A DNA stretch of 64,000 nt from Bombyx mori (Eukaryota; Arthropoda; Insecta; Lepidoptera; Bombycidae): contig NC_085129.1 in NCBI RefSeq assembly GCF_030269925.1, forward strand, positions 11,647,501 through 11,711,500. The letters are read 5' to 3'. Below the pieces are notes generated by a model. That model saw only the letters and a program-made list of their open reading frames with translations. It did no database searches and had not been told where the DNA came from. This document shows, one piece after another, positions 1-12,704 of this stretch. The position numbers and the translations under genes are program-made. Each line of letters starts with the position of its first letter. Positions within the stretch are counted from its first letter, which is position 1.

Positions 1-3000
1 TCATCAATCATTACAAATACTAGTAGCTTAGTAGTAGTGCATAGATACATGTTATATGCTACATTAGATGCTTCAGTATTTCTTAAAACAATAGAAAAAA
101 AGGTATGTAGTTCAAACGTTCCATACAAACCCTCTTGATATGCTTATTTTTGTACGTTCATTCAAGATACTTCAAGGTGTTAACAGCACAGTTGATACTC
201 ATTATCCGTAGCGAGGTGTGATCGTAAATTTGTCCCTCCGAGGCCGAACAACAAAAGGCCGAAGTGTTGTTTGAGACCAAAGTCGATTTTACAAGAGGCT
301 GCCTTCGGACGCGCGTGTGGGCTTTTGTACATGACTAGAATAATGTGGATATGTTTTATTACTATAATAAAAGAATATAATCTACAAATCGAAAATGCCA
401 ACATTCATTGTTTCATTGAAAGAATATCCAAATATTATCATTCAAATTGAATTAAACAAAAATTGTGTATTTTTCATGCACATAAATTGGCAAACGAGCT
501 TACAATGTGAAGTAATTATCGAAAACCATAGACATCACAATGAGAAAACCGCTCTCACTTTGAAACATAAGTACAAAGTGTTTATTACTTTATAATACGA
601 CTGATATTCTAAATATAATTAATATGTGGTTGTTATTAATTGCATCGACATAAAATCAACTGGAATCATTATAGCATGCATATACATGGCTTCTTTAGTT
701 GATAGATAGTTTAAAAAGTATCTATAGATTGGTTTTGAAGATAATAAAGTAGAACAAGAGTTTTTGTTTTATAAAAAGTATATCCATGTTATGACTACAA
801 TCTAAAATCTCAATAGGTCACCAATGTCCTCATGAATGGGTGGTATCGTCGGGCTCTTTACAACGCGCGTTTTGTACGGAATGTTGTAACAAAAAAGCCT
901 TAGATACACACAATGATAAACATTCTTTTACAGTTGAATCGTATTGAAACGTTTGAATTAACAACCTTAAGGCTTTCGAAATAAAGTGTTGAGTTTCCAT
1001 TCTGTTTTGTGTCCAGCGATAAAATGATTGAACCAAGAAACATCGGTCGGGAGCCTGGGTGGAGTTTGTTTTAGGTGCTTTATTAATTATGTCCAATTAA
1101 TATTGAGACGGTTCGTCTCGCCTCGTTTTGTATCGCTTTCGCAAAACAGTGGTCAGGGATTTTGGTTTTTTACTTGTTCTAATTTTATTAACATTCGCTT
1201 TGAGAATAAATAATCCATTGATTTTTATCAGATATTTATTTTTCCCTTAGAAATATTATAATTTGTGTTTGTTTTTTTTTACCATAGAAGCTTATTGAGG
1301 CGCTGTGTTAGAGTAAGAGGCTAAAGCTTTGTTGATGATACCGATCAATAAAATCTATCAATATTGGTCCCCAAAAAAATTAAGCTCTTTGAAACATAAA
1401 AGCAATTCCGAAGGAGATTTTTAGAGTTCAGTAATGTTAACTGGGAGCGATTGGTTTTCAGTGTTAAAAATTCCGTAATTTTTATTTTTATGTGCCTATC
1501 TATAAGCAGCCTCGAGGAACTGTTCTGGCTTCTCTTGCGAAGCGAAATCGTGATTCATTCAGATCTAGCGAGAAACTAACTGAACTCAAAAAAAAAAACT
1601 TTGTCCTATATATATATAAATTCTTGATTTATTATAAAAAAAATAACATTCGAAGCCTGGAAGACAAAAAAATGCTGAAAAACTTATACCTACTAACGTT
1701 AAATTTCTATGAGCCAAACTGTTAATTGTTAAATTACAACTGAAACCTTTTGTTTTTCTGTAAAATTCGTAGCCTGAATGGGGTGGAAATATTTTTTTGT
1801 TCATTGATAGTTAATCGTACGTTAAGATTTGCATGGTAGATCAATAGTAATTATCGTAAAAATATAAAACTTGAAATTTTTTTAATGAATGAATTGTAAA
1901 TTTGAAAATTTAAATATTTTTATTTTTAATTTGTAAAGTATTTGTAATATTGTATTAAATAGCGGACTTATTTAACTCACACTCAAACCTTTTTAAAGCG
2001 TATGTTCTATATAATCTTAATAATGTTATTATGTTAGAAATACGGAACACTACACAATTCGAGAAAAACTCGAAAGTTTTTTGTGTGTGTTGTCGTGTGG
2101 TGTCACCGTGATTTCACACGTTCGTTGTTATATGTTTTATAATATTTCTCTGATCGCGACTCGTCCGGACGGCGCCGGCGCATCCGATTATGTTATTGTT
2201 AAGATCAAATTCTTTTATTTGACCTAAGTCGTTCCCGTTTCATGTTTTTTCGCCGCCGTGTTTTTTTGAGTAATTTATAGTACGGCCTGTCAGATAATAA
2301 AAAAAAAATGTAATTTATTCACAATTGGTTAATTTTGTTTCGTAAATTTAGTTTTTGATTGTACTAGAAAGTATGAAATGGAAATATATATTGTTAAAAA
2401 AAAATTGGTGCCAAGTAGAAGTAATATTGTTGTTTGATACTTGCATCTTGATTTATAAATATGTATTTCTAAGAAATTTTAATTGGTGTTTATTTTAACA
2501 TCCGCCGATTTTCGACTTGTGTGCGTATAATACTTTATAATTATGATGGTCTTTTAGTATTTACTTTAGTATTAAATGTATATATGATGTAAATTAGGTT
2601 GTTCCAAGATTCGAATATTAGAAATACATACGCGCGTCACCTGTATAAAAGTCAGTCGATTCTTCTGACTGGTAAGATTCAAGCTCATTGTGCATCAAGG
2701 AATCAATTGTGAGTTGAGCTTGTCAGTTTTGGAGTTTATACTTCTTTTCTATAATACAATATCAACGTCGACAATCGACAGTCGACAGACTAACTCAAGC
2801 AAATACGTGCAATATCAATCGATAACCAAGGAATCGTTCATTTGCTAATTAAATTAATAAGTTTAAATACCTATGATATTTTAATCAGAGGATCACGTTA
2901 CAAAACGTTTATGAAATGATCAACTAATTTTCCGCAACACTTACTAAGCAAAGGTTCGCCGCATGCATTCATACGTGCAATCGCATATTCGGGTAGCATT

Positions 3001-3904
3001 TAGATCATTAAATTGTCGGTATTTATTTACCTGTACAATGCGCACAATGTTCTTATAATATCATATTACCTTCCGGGTTTCTGTGGTTAATTTTTTTTAT
3101 TTCAACAAAACGCTTATTGAGATAAATTTTCAAGAGTGTATACTGCAATAAAAATTGATTTTTTTTTAAATAAAAAAGCAAGCTCAGGACCAATTTGGCG
3201 TTAAGTAGTTATTGAAGCCCATATAAATCATAATTCAAACATCGCCATAGATCTTGGAATATTAGTAGTACAACAGTACTACAAGTACTCAATTGTGTTG
3301 CATGCGTCTGCCTTAAAAGTGATTGAATCCATAATTTTGAGTTGCAATAAAACATTTTTATACCACCATGGACCACTACAAACTACAATCACCCTTCGAG
3401 TATATAAGAACATAAAAAAAAAACAGAAATAGCTCACGGCAGCCTAAGAAAACAAGCGGTGTCAGTAGATAAATACATGTCACAAATTAACAGTTCTGTG
3501 ACAGAGCTCTCACAGAAACGGACTCATTGGACAATTAATGATTTTAAAACAAATGTTTTTTATCATTAAGGATGAATATTTGGACACGATTTAGTTTTAT
3601 TAAATTCAATAGAATGTCTTTAGAGTAATCTATTCTGGTGTGTTCTTGATTATTCTTTATTAAATTATTTTGGAAATATGCCAGACGTCAGAAATGTACA
3701 TCTGGAGCCAACTTTTAACTATAATTTAGCACATAATCTCAAACTTTTATACCGTTTTATTAACGTGGCATAAAGTTTTCGCTTCAGAAATTTGTAAGTG
3801 TACGTAAAAGATTATACAACACCAAAAGTTGACCGATTTGTGGAAGTTTGAAGAAGATTTTTATTAAACTAAGTAAGATTTAAAGCTTTTGGTACTTTCT
3901 AGTA

Positions 3905-4030
3905 GTGTACTATAAGCGCGTAAGGATGGGTACAACCATCATGCCTGTTTCTTCCGCAAATCAATCATGTATTTCGATTTTGATGGGTGGCATCGTCATT
4001 TTACAAGACAATAGAGAGTTCGATTCCATA
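3905..4030 (+). repeat. Degenerate Bm1-type SINE relic
   Basis: Stretches such as gatgggtacaaccatcatgcc and cctgtttcttccgcaaatcaa match the central body of clearer SINE copies (for example 60.2 kb) with many differences. It is an old insertion. Confidence 0.4.
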
Positions 4031-5110
4031 TCTAGAGGTGGATGCGACATTCAAGTTGCGACAGTGACAATTTAATATCGACTTCTATCCAATACCCAAA
4101 AATATCTAACACACAAAAAATATATAATTAATTTATATATTAACTAACTAACTAAATTAAAACTACAAAAAAAAAAAAACTGCCAAAACAATCCTACTTG
4201 AGATAAGGCATATGACAAAAAACCTCAAAGTGCGATTTACACCATCTTCGCGCCACTGGTGTGCTAAATTACTAGCCCCAGCTACCAGTCCGCCTTGAGT
4301 TGAACTGAATTCGACTAGACACGTCACCACACGATGTCAACGACTGATAAATTAGATCTGATTAAAACAAGTCAGACTTTTTGGCGCTGTGGTCGACGAA
4401 GGATAACCGCGAAATTTGCATTTTGTCAAGATAGATTGGTACCCATGGATCCTCTTTAAAAGCACTTTAGATTTCGTACTTAAGTGGTTTTTTCGTCATA
4501 GACATGAGAGTCGTCACTCACCTGTAGATATAAGGTTGAATTTTCAATTAAATTATATAACGGTTGTTCAGCCCTTTAAAAATAATGCAAGTTGTATCTC
4601 GTTGGTGCTCACAACAAGTCGAACGATACGCAAATTATAAATTTTAAAATTTAAAAGTTGTAAACTTTAAGTATTTAAATTTAAACGATCTTAAACATTA
4701 ATAGTGAAAGTGGTTCGTAAAAAAAAAAGTCTCCCAATGCTAGTAATATCAGGGTTACAGTTAAGCCACTATTTACCGGTTTTAAGTTTTAAAGGACAGT
4801 ATCTAAATTAAATCAAATGATAATGATTCATGCATTGAATAAATGCCTATATGTGACTCACAATATATTCACCTGTTCATCTATAAAGATGTGTGACAAT
4901 TGGATTTTATATGTGAAGTCTCGGCGGTGGCGGCAAGCGTAACGGGCCGAGTGATTCAGTCAATGCAAATATGGCACCCATTGACTGGCTTGTTTGATGA
5001 ATGACTAGTGTTTGTAAAACGTATGGTAATCGCGAATTTTATACTTTACAGTAACTGTTTATTTATGCACTTGTATTGTATTGTTTTATTCTTTGATCAG
5101 TGCAATAGAA

Positions 5111-5155
5111 AAACACACACACATACACACACACACACACACGCACGCACACATA
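5111..5155. repeat. CA dinucleotide microsatellite
   Basis: This is an interrupted (CA)n run with CATA and CGCA variants, about 45 bp. It forces the valine/cysteine-rich ORF read through it on the other strand, which is therefore not a gene. Confidence 0.9.
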
Positions 5156-7394
5156 GAAAGCGGTATTTTTATAATTTTTCATAATAATTTTTATTATATC
5201 GTTTATTTGTTTTTGTGTAATACTTGGCAGCGCTAACATGTTTGCATTGCTCACTGTATTGGCGCCACTTTTATCACAGCGGTATGAATCACTTTCATTT
5301 AGCGATATCCGTGGAGCCGGCCTTGATGATTCGGATGTATGAGATCTATCGGAACTCAGTTACAATGACAGGAACTAGTGGATACCAGGCCGATGACTGT
5401 ATTGCATAATATGGATTTAATATGATAATTTCGAATGGAAGTGACGTCGTTGATGACAATGGATACATTACAATGTATATCGCACTGGTTTTAAAACAGT
5501 TAATCTTTGGTAGCTCGGCTTGAAATCAAACCTCTAGATACTAAAATTAATTTATCCTTTAAAAATGTTATTTGTATTTAAAAGTACTTTTTTCTTTTTC
5601 CATATTGTTCAAAAGCCGTTAAGGTACAATAGAACATCGATTTGTTAGACAGTTTTTGCCTAGAAATTCAATCCGAATTCCGGGATATGAAATCACCTAA
5701 AATAACCATGACCGATTGATTAATACAGCAATAAATTGTATAATAATTGGTATGGTGACTTAACTCGGGTCTGATGAGCTAATATGTCTACGGTAATCTT
5801 GATGAAAGTAAAAAATAACTGAATCATTTTATAATGTCATTATCATTTTTTTATTGTTTATACCTAAACCTTGATTGTTATCCGGTTAAATTTTATGTTA
5901 TCTTATATCTTTAAACGAGCAATTCTTGTATATTAATATATATATAATCTGAATCTCGGAAACGGCTCCAACGATTTTCATAAAATTATTAAATATATAT
6001 CATATATCATAAAATTTAGTATACAGGGGATTTCGGGTGTGATAAATCGATCTAGTTACGATCTATTTTCAGAAAATGTTGTTTTATTCGTGTTTTCAAT
6101 AATCAACTCTTCCCGATATCTATTGGCGAATAATAATACTATTTTTCTTAATTGAGGGCAACTAACCGCCTTAAAGACACAACAAGATGGCGTTATCAAA
6201 AAAAAACCGGTCATAATCTAGTTTGTGCTTAAAACAAAAAAATAGTAAAATAAAGACACAATCCACATTTAATATTTCATTAACAGTGGTAGTATGACAA
6301 ATACTTTTCTGAAAATGACAACAAATACAGACAAAAAACATAGAAAACAGTTAATTACGTAATTTTTCTTTCAATCAACTTTGCTGTTTTTCATACTTGA
6401 ACGTCTTAACGCAAACCTAAGTACAAGGATTATTCTTTTTAACTTGTGGCCAGTGGTCTAACGAGTGCCAAGCGTCAGTTAAAGAAGGTCTAGAGAAATG
6501 CTTTGATTCATTTTGTGGGTGGTGTAACTAATCAAAACTACTGGATTCCGAAAGAAATCATGGTTGAAGAACATAAAATAATAAATCATAGAAACCGATC
6601 GATCTCTGATAAAAATTTATTATTAATAGGAAAAATATAAGTAGTTCATATTAATTAATATTTTCTTATTAATATCGTCATGTCGCCAGATATTTTTATA
6701 ATCGTATTCTATTTTCAAAGTTCAAACAGCTGCCATTCGAAGAAAGAAAATAAGCGCAATTGAGATTTTAATATAATTCTTCAAGAGAAGAGACAGTATG
6801 TATGCGGTAGTATCTATGGGCCTTGGTAAGCGTAATGGGCACTAACCTGCCCACTAATCAATAAAAACATTTTAAATTACTGACTAACATAACTTGTGAG
6901 TCATAAATCACAATTACTACAATTGCAGGTACCGCGTGAGGAATGAACTGAATCGGAATTCCTCGATATCCGGCCTCATTGCCGAAAATAGATACAAACA
7001 CTCATATGAAATGAATTATTTTAAGATGAGATATGACATTAAGGTTCATGTCGAAAGAATACAGACTGAAACACACGGTTAAAGCTGATTCTCTGTTCCT
7101 AGTTGAGACTTGTAAATGGATCATCATGACTACATCAATGTACAAGGATGGCGCCCATCAGAGAAGAGTGGCAGCGTGTTGTGAAGCTTGCCACCAACAC
7201 TTGAAGTGACGACCACGACCACTTCATCAAAAGTGAACCGAGAAATTTGATCTAATTTGAATAATGTATATAATTATTAATTCACTTAAAGTTGGATTTT
7301 ATGAACTGTAATAATTCTCATTTTATTGATTACATGAGTGAACTAGCTTATGCCCCACATGGCATAAAGTGTCCGTTGTCATTGTAACACGAAT

Positions 7395-7555
7395 AGGGGC
7401 ACCCATCTTTAGACATGAGGTCAAAATCTCTATTATAAACCTACTATTTTAATTATCTTTCTTAAGTGGTTACTGAAGATTTATAGTATTCACCACGTGA
7501 ATGCCAGCACTCACCTTGAGACATAAACCCTAAGTCTTAATTGTGTTTTTGGCTA
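7395..7555 (-). repeat. Degenerate Bm1-type SINE relic
   Basis: Recognisable blocks are ttaagtggttactgaag, a gccagcactcaccttgagac segment and an ataaaccctaagtct segment, in the order expected for a minus-strand copy. The 3' tail is lost. Confidence 0.5.
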
Positions 7556-7839
7556 CTAAAAAGGCCACTGTCACATCTAGGTAGATATTTAGTTGTCGAC
7601 TTAGGAAGTTGAGAAAAAAAAGGAAGGATGACAGATGATTGCCAAAACAGAAGGGATGAAAAAATTTGAAATGTAAAAAGGTTTTATAAATATTGATTTA
7701 AATATAAATAATATACTATATATAGGCATGTTTCATTGAAGAAACTTTATATGAAAGGTCTATATTATCTATGACCGGTAATGCCTGTTGAAGATCGCAA
7801 TACACTAGCATAATACTTCGAAAATGCTGCCGGTCATCT

Positions 7840-8065
7840 TGCGAAAAAGGGCTCGGCGAGTAAATTAACCCACAGACACAGCCCACTGAGTGTCTCGCCG
7901 GATCTTCCCAGTGGGTCGCGTTTCCGATCCGGTGGTAGATTCTGCCAAGCATGGCTCTTGCTAGGGTTCGTGTTAGCAACAACGTCAGATTTGAGCCCCG
8001 TGAGCTCACCTACTCGTCCAGTGACGCTGATATGGTTTCTGAAGACCATCAGCTTAGGTAGGAAA
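7840..8065 (-). repeat. Family-B interspersed repeat
   Basis: It shares cccactgagtgtctcgccgg, gatcttcccagtgggtcgcg and ggtggtagattctgccaagc with at least nine other places in the window. It continues through the gagctcacctac block to a purine-rich aggaaaaaaaaaaaag end. I cannot name the family; it behaves as a dispersed non-coding retroelement. Confidence 0.75.
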
Positions 8066-8819
8066 AAAAAAAAAGAGAATGCTGCTACCCATTCTCCTGT
8101 GAGTTCCTTGATCGCCTTTTACGAGAGTCACGGGAATAAATTTGATGGCGATATTCTAGACAAGTATCAGACGATCAGTTGTCGATTAAAACCAGTCATT
8201 TGTAGACCAAATCGCATATAATTAAAAATGTCAATATCGATAACGGCTTAACACAATTAGTCAGATACAAAAATTAAAGTAATTGTATCTTTACCAGAGG
8301 ACATAAAACTTTATCTCCATGTTTGATAGCCTTCAGTTGAGGCAGATTTCATTCGAACAAGGTTCGATCTCCATATGCGAATAGTTTTGCGTAACATTGT
8401 GGTTTGGGTTTTCCGATTCTATTACGATTTGCAGTAGAATATCCAGTATACAATTGATAATAACGACTAGAGTCACGGTAATTATGTTCAATCTACGTTT
8501 GTTACTTTGCGACGCTATAAATCTTTGGTTGTTAATCGTATAGTTTTATATTTTCAATTTAATCGAGTTAGTGGAAATATTTAATGACAATGAAACGTCG
8601 TAAATCGATATTGTTAGGATTTTGATTGTTTATGAAACAAGTCCAATAATAAATTACAATAAAAAAAAGGAAACCGTACAATTAATTTTTTGTTGTGGGT
8701 TTTGTACCGTATATTCCTTGTGTCCGAGTGCTTTGAGGTATAACTTGAGGTGTTACTACAATTACTTTGATGAATGAATGGTTTGAAAGAATGAATGGTA
8801 TTTTTACCATCACATAGTT

Positions 8820-8932
8820 AGGCAGCGGCTTGGCTCTGCCCCAGGCATTGCTGAACTCCATGGGCGACGGTAACCACTCACCATCAGGTGGGCCATATGA
8901 CCGTCTACCTACAAGGGCAATAAAAAAAAACA
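8820..8932 (+). repeat. LINE-like 3' end with A-tail
   Basis: It carries the ggcagcggcttggctctgcc block, ccatgggcgacggtaaccac, and a terminal caagggcaataaaaaaaaa. The same segment recurs at 41984 and 62122. It resembles the 3' ends I associate with BMC1-type LINEs of Bombyx; the name is from memory. Confidence 0.7.
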
Positions 8933-9126
8933 TTGCCTACTAACGGAACAAATTTTATCCATACTACCTAGAACCTCTGCGTTTATCTACAGCGAAATTC
9001 ATAAATCTTAATTGCCACATGCCTATAATACCAATTTATAACGAACACCCCTCGACGCTATTTCTTGAACTTTATGTCTTTTTATCCTAATTCAAGCTAC
9101 ATATGATGGACTGACCGACTTGATGC

Positions 9127-9245
9127 TACAATAGTAGTGTCCCTGACTGCTGAGCCGAAGGTCGTGGGTTTGATTCCCACATCGGGCTACCATTCGTGTG
9201 ATTGAACAGGTTTGTTTGCGCTTTGTCTGGATGCTGATTAACTAT
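9127..9245 (+). repeat. tRNA-derived SINE, second family
   Basis: It contains an RNA polymerase III B-box-like stretch (gggtttgattcccacatcgg) followed by ctaccattcgtgtgattgaa. A reverse copy lies at 23890-23995. The tRNA part is too degenerate for a working tRNA. Confidence 0.6.
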
Positions 9246-9262
9246 AGAGGGAGAGAGTATTC

Positions 9263-9508
9263 TTTTTTTTATTGCTTAGAAAGGTGGACGAGCGCACAGC
9301 CCATCTGTTGTTAAGTGTTTACTGGAGCCCATAGACATCCACAACGTAAACGCGCCACTCACCTTGAGATATAAGTTCTAAGGTCTCAAGTATAGTTACA
9401 ACGGCTGCCCCACCCTTCAGACCGAAACGCATTACTGCTTCACGGCAGAAATAAGCGGGGTGGTGGTACCTACTCGTGCGGACTCACAAGAAGTCCTACC
9501 ACCAGTAA
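9263..9508 (-). repeat. Bm1-type SINE body
   Basis: Minus-strand copy: the poly-A tail appears as poly-T at 9263, followed by attgcttagaaaggtggacg, ttaagtgtttactggagccc and accgaaacgcattactgc. It ends at cctaccaccagt. The tRNA-like head is missing. Confidence 0.85.
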
Positions 9509-10245
9509 AAAACCAAAAAACAAATAAACAGTGCCATACATTAAATACAAAAAAGTACAAAGTACAATATATCTATGTACATATGTATATGTTTAAACGT
9601 ATATAGTAGTATATAGTAACCTATATAGTATATTTGTCAGTTTTTGGGACCCATAATAGAGGAAATCTTAATTTGGGGCTGGATGATTGTGCGTGATTTG
9701 TTTCCGGCTATTTATTTAATACTTTTGCAGTAACTTTTGCATGCGTAATATTAAGATGTTAAAGCAACATAATTTCATCAAAATCATTAACGCAAAAAAG
9801 ATACTAACCAAAGATTCAGAGTCTCTGAAGAAAGGCATCCACCGCACTTCCTGTCACAGTTTTGAGAGCAGCGTTCCTGCGTGCGAGATAAAACGACTTA
9901 TGTAAATAGGGAAAACCCTGTCGCTTACTGCATTTCAAATACAATACATTACGAGGTCACTTGTTTCTCTTGTACGGAACTTGTATGACCTTTGAGGACG
10001 AAAAGATACCTAATTGCTTGCAATCACTTCGTCTGCTACACTGTCTGGGCGTTTAATTGAATTATCAAATATAGCATGATGCGGATCTTGTTAGAAATCG
10101 TCCTCTGAAAGGGAATGCATACTTTATGACGTCCATTTTAATGGCATACACGAGCTCAAGGTCCACTCAATGTTAATGGATTGTAAGAATGACTAATTAA
10201 TATCACAACTGCATCAGTACGACGGCTATCAAGTCTTCAAATCGA

Positions 10246-10480
10246 TTTTTTTTTTCTGAGATGGGTGGACTAGATCTCAGCCCCCCTGGTGCTAAGTGGT
10301 TATTGGAGCTCATAGACATCTGCAACGTAAATGCGCCACCCACCTTGAGATATAAATTCTAAGGTCTCAGTATAGTTACAATGGCTGCCCCACCCTTCAA
10401 ACCGAAACGCATTACTTATTCACAGAAATAGGCGGGGTGGTGTTATCTACATGCTCACAAGAGGTCCTACCACCATTAAA
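10246..10480 (-). repeat. Bm1-type SINE body
   Basis: Minus-strand copy with a T-run at 10246 and the complete body to cctaccaccat. It has a short deletion in the ggtacc region and no tRNA-like head. Confidence 0.85.
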
Positions 10481-11224
10481 AAAGTGGAGAGAAATTGAGG
10501 TTATTGCTAATAGAGATGATTCGGTAACGGGCAATTAGAGCAGCAAGTCATATAACTATAGAATGCGGTTGCATACCCATTTCGATTGACCATTTAAGTA
10601 ACCTATCATTTTGTCTTTACTCAAATTAGGAAATAATAACATGAGAACTTATTAAAAAAAATTAGAACATCTATTATTTTATTTGTAGATACACGAGAAT
10701 ACGGCTAATCTAATGGCGAATAGTTACCGTTACCCATTGGCGACAGCAATCCCAGGGATACAGCCAAAGCGCTACTTACCACTGAATCTTCTATCCAAAC
10801 CTACTTTGGGGAAGTACACAGTCGTTTTTAGAACTTCATTAAACCTAAATCAGTTTCTCAAGGATGTTATCGAGGTGAATAATTAAGCCACGAATCTACA
10901 GAAACCAAAAACAAAATTAAAATATTTATTTTAAGTAAATAAGAGAAACATCTTTACTTCATTTGTATGACGTAAGTATGCCGATATTTGCGAAAGGGCT
11001 CGCAGTGTACACGGATACTGTCAAACAAGGATCGTACGTCGTCTTTGACTTTTCTTTTGTGCGTTTGTTTGTCTACTCGGTCACGGCAGACGTGTGGTTA
11101 ATCGTAGGTCAAGTGTGACTTAATCACAAGACTCGCATTTATGCGCAAAAATATCGGAGGTACCTATTACGTGACGACCTGATTATGGCTCTTGGCCCAC
11201 CAACTGTTTAATAGATATGGACCA

Positions 11225-11400
11225 TTTTTTTGTGAAGCAAGGATTACTGATAGCCCGGACTTTTCAGTTTCTGCAGAACAGGTAGACGAACACGAGCTCA
11301 GCCAGGAGGGGTGGAATTTGCTAACAGCTGTCCGAGTACCTCCGGAGGAGATCTATCAACTCAAGGACAGCTGCTTCGCGAATGAATCTGGGTAATGAAG
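11225..11400 (+). repeat. Fragment of an unidentified retroelement
   Basis: The segment cttttcagtttctgcagaac through cgagctcagccaggag matches the reverse complement of about 51393-51445. The short ORF across it is therefore a repeat shadow rather than a gene. Confidence 0.5.
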
Positions 11401-12300
11401 TGCATGAGGATACCTAACCATCTTGAGACATCAGATCAAATTGTTAAATGCATTGAACAGCGGCTATCCTCCGAGTAAAATAATATAATTTATTACTAGT
11501 GGTACTAACTAGTACGCCCTTAGGACATGCACATCAGTATTTTACTTGGACTGATCGACTTTATTGAACAGGTTAATTGAATGCGATGCTTGTAAAAAAT
11601 ACCATCAGTAACATGAAAATTTTGTTTTAAAATTGCTGTGTAATTAGTGTCAGTCGTTCTAGAAGTAGAAGATATGTCGAATTAATGCGGCTAATTCCAA
11701 ATATAAAGAACTTTACTGAAATGTTGGAGCCCAATAAGTTCGTGATCTTGAAAAACAATATAACGATATCAGCTCCCACAAATCAGGGTCAAGCCTTTGG
11801 GTTCAGCCGCCAACAGTTTCTCCTCTCGAACTGTGTGTTCGTAACAGGAAACTTACAAGTTAATTCATGTAAGTTGGATGATCAAAAAAAAAGATTGTCA
11901 CGTGCAAACGGTTCGCGCATTAACATAACCAGGATTTTTTTTGTTCGTTCCAAATTCGTGACCCATCGTGTGCGAGCCGCGTGGTAAATAATAAATCTTT
12001 CTAATAAATAAAACAAGGGAACGTGAGCGAGATAAAGATTGCATGCTCGCTCGGTGCGCCCCAAACACCATTGTGACCCGCTACGGATCGTTAAACGAAT
12101 GTGAAAATATTTCGTGCCCTTTTTAGGGTTCGATGGAGAGAGAGGGTGCGTGAGAGAAAAGTGCCTCGTAAAATTACTTTCGACGTGTTTCATTGGTCCG
12201 AGTCTTTCAATAGTAATGTTTTTCTTTATGTTTGACACATATCAATTATGTTGGAACGTTTTAACGGTAAATGTACCTATTTATGAAGCTTTTGCACTCT

Positions 12301-12704
12301 TTAATATTTGGGGATATATTTTTTTTTTGGTCAGGAGGAAATCGCCGGTCTTCCGCCCTCCCCTGGGGATGGAGGGCGGGGCATGTCGGAGTCGAACTGA
12401 CTAAAACCTCCTGTCGCTCAACAACCCGCGTCCGAACCTCGCATGAGACAGAACCCATGAAAAGGCAAAGGGGGGATGTGAAGCGCTTAGTGCGGAGTAC
12501 ATCTCTCCCATCACCCTCCCCCTCGGGACGCCGGACCAGCGGTCGTCGGCGCCACGACCACCAGCCCTCTCGGTCGGCAGGCTATCCGGAGCCCGCCTAG
12601 ATGGCGCCGGTTAGAATGGGTTATCCTACGGAATACCCCGCTGGGTCAGAACCAGCGTGGGTCGAGGATAGCCGGCTTTTCATCACCCGGATTAATATTT
12701 GGGG
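12301..12704 (-). mobile_element. 5'-truncated non-LTR retroelement with 13-bp target duplication
   Basis: A GC-rich insert of 378 bp (12314-12691) is bounded by perfect copies of TTAATATTTGGGG at 12301-12313 and 12692-12704. Read on the minus strand it ends in an A-rich tail, as target-primed reverse transcription predicts. It contains a B-box-like AGTTCGACTCC and CG-rich stem sequences like those at the 3' ends of R1-clade LINEs. ORFs read through it have no family match I can see. Confidence 0.7.

Larger units (their letters stand above)
1..8780. other. Intergenic, AT-rich, no gene recognised
   Basis: I find no convincing exons or conserved protein in this stretch. It has a CA-repeat near 5.1 kb, faint Bm1-like relics near 3.9, 6.8 and 7.4-7.55 kb, and a family-B repeat at 7.8-8.05 kb. 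A TATA-like motif (TATAAAAG at 2644-2651) is followed by no ORF. Confidence 0.5.

Noticed and set aside
2644..2690. TATAAAAG with a plausible start site 30 bp on
   Set aside because: No open frame or exon follows within a reasonable distance.
9150..9200. tRNA-like B-box region considered as a tRNA gene
   Set aside because: No A-box or cloverleaf can be folded, and a second copy at 23.9 kb shows it is a SINE head.
11685..12238. Overlapping ORFs of 100 and 118 codons on opposite strands
   Set aside because: No splice sites, motifs or family resemblance; the region is not clearly repetitive either, so a decayed retroelement cannot be excluded.
12271..12600. 109-codon plus-strand ORF, Arg/Ser-rich
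   Set aside because: It starts in flanking DNA and runs through the GC-rich retroelement on its non-coding strand.
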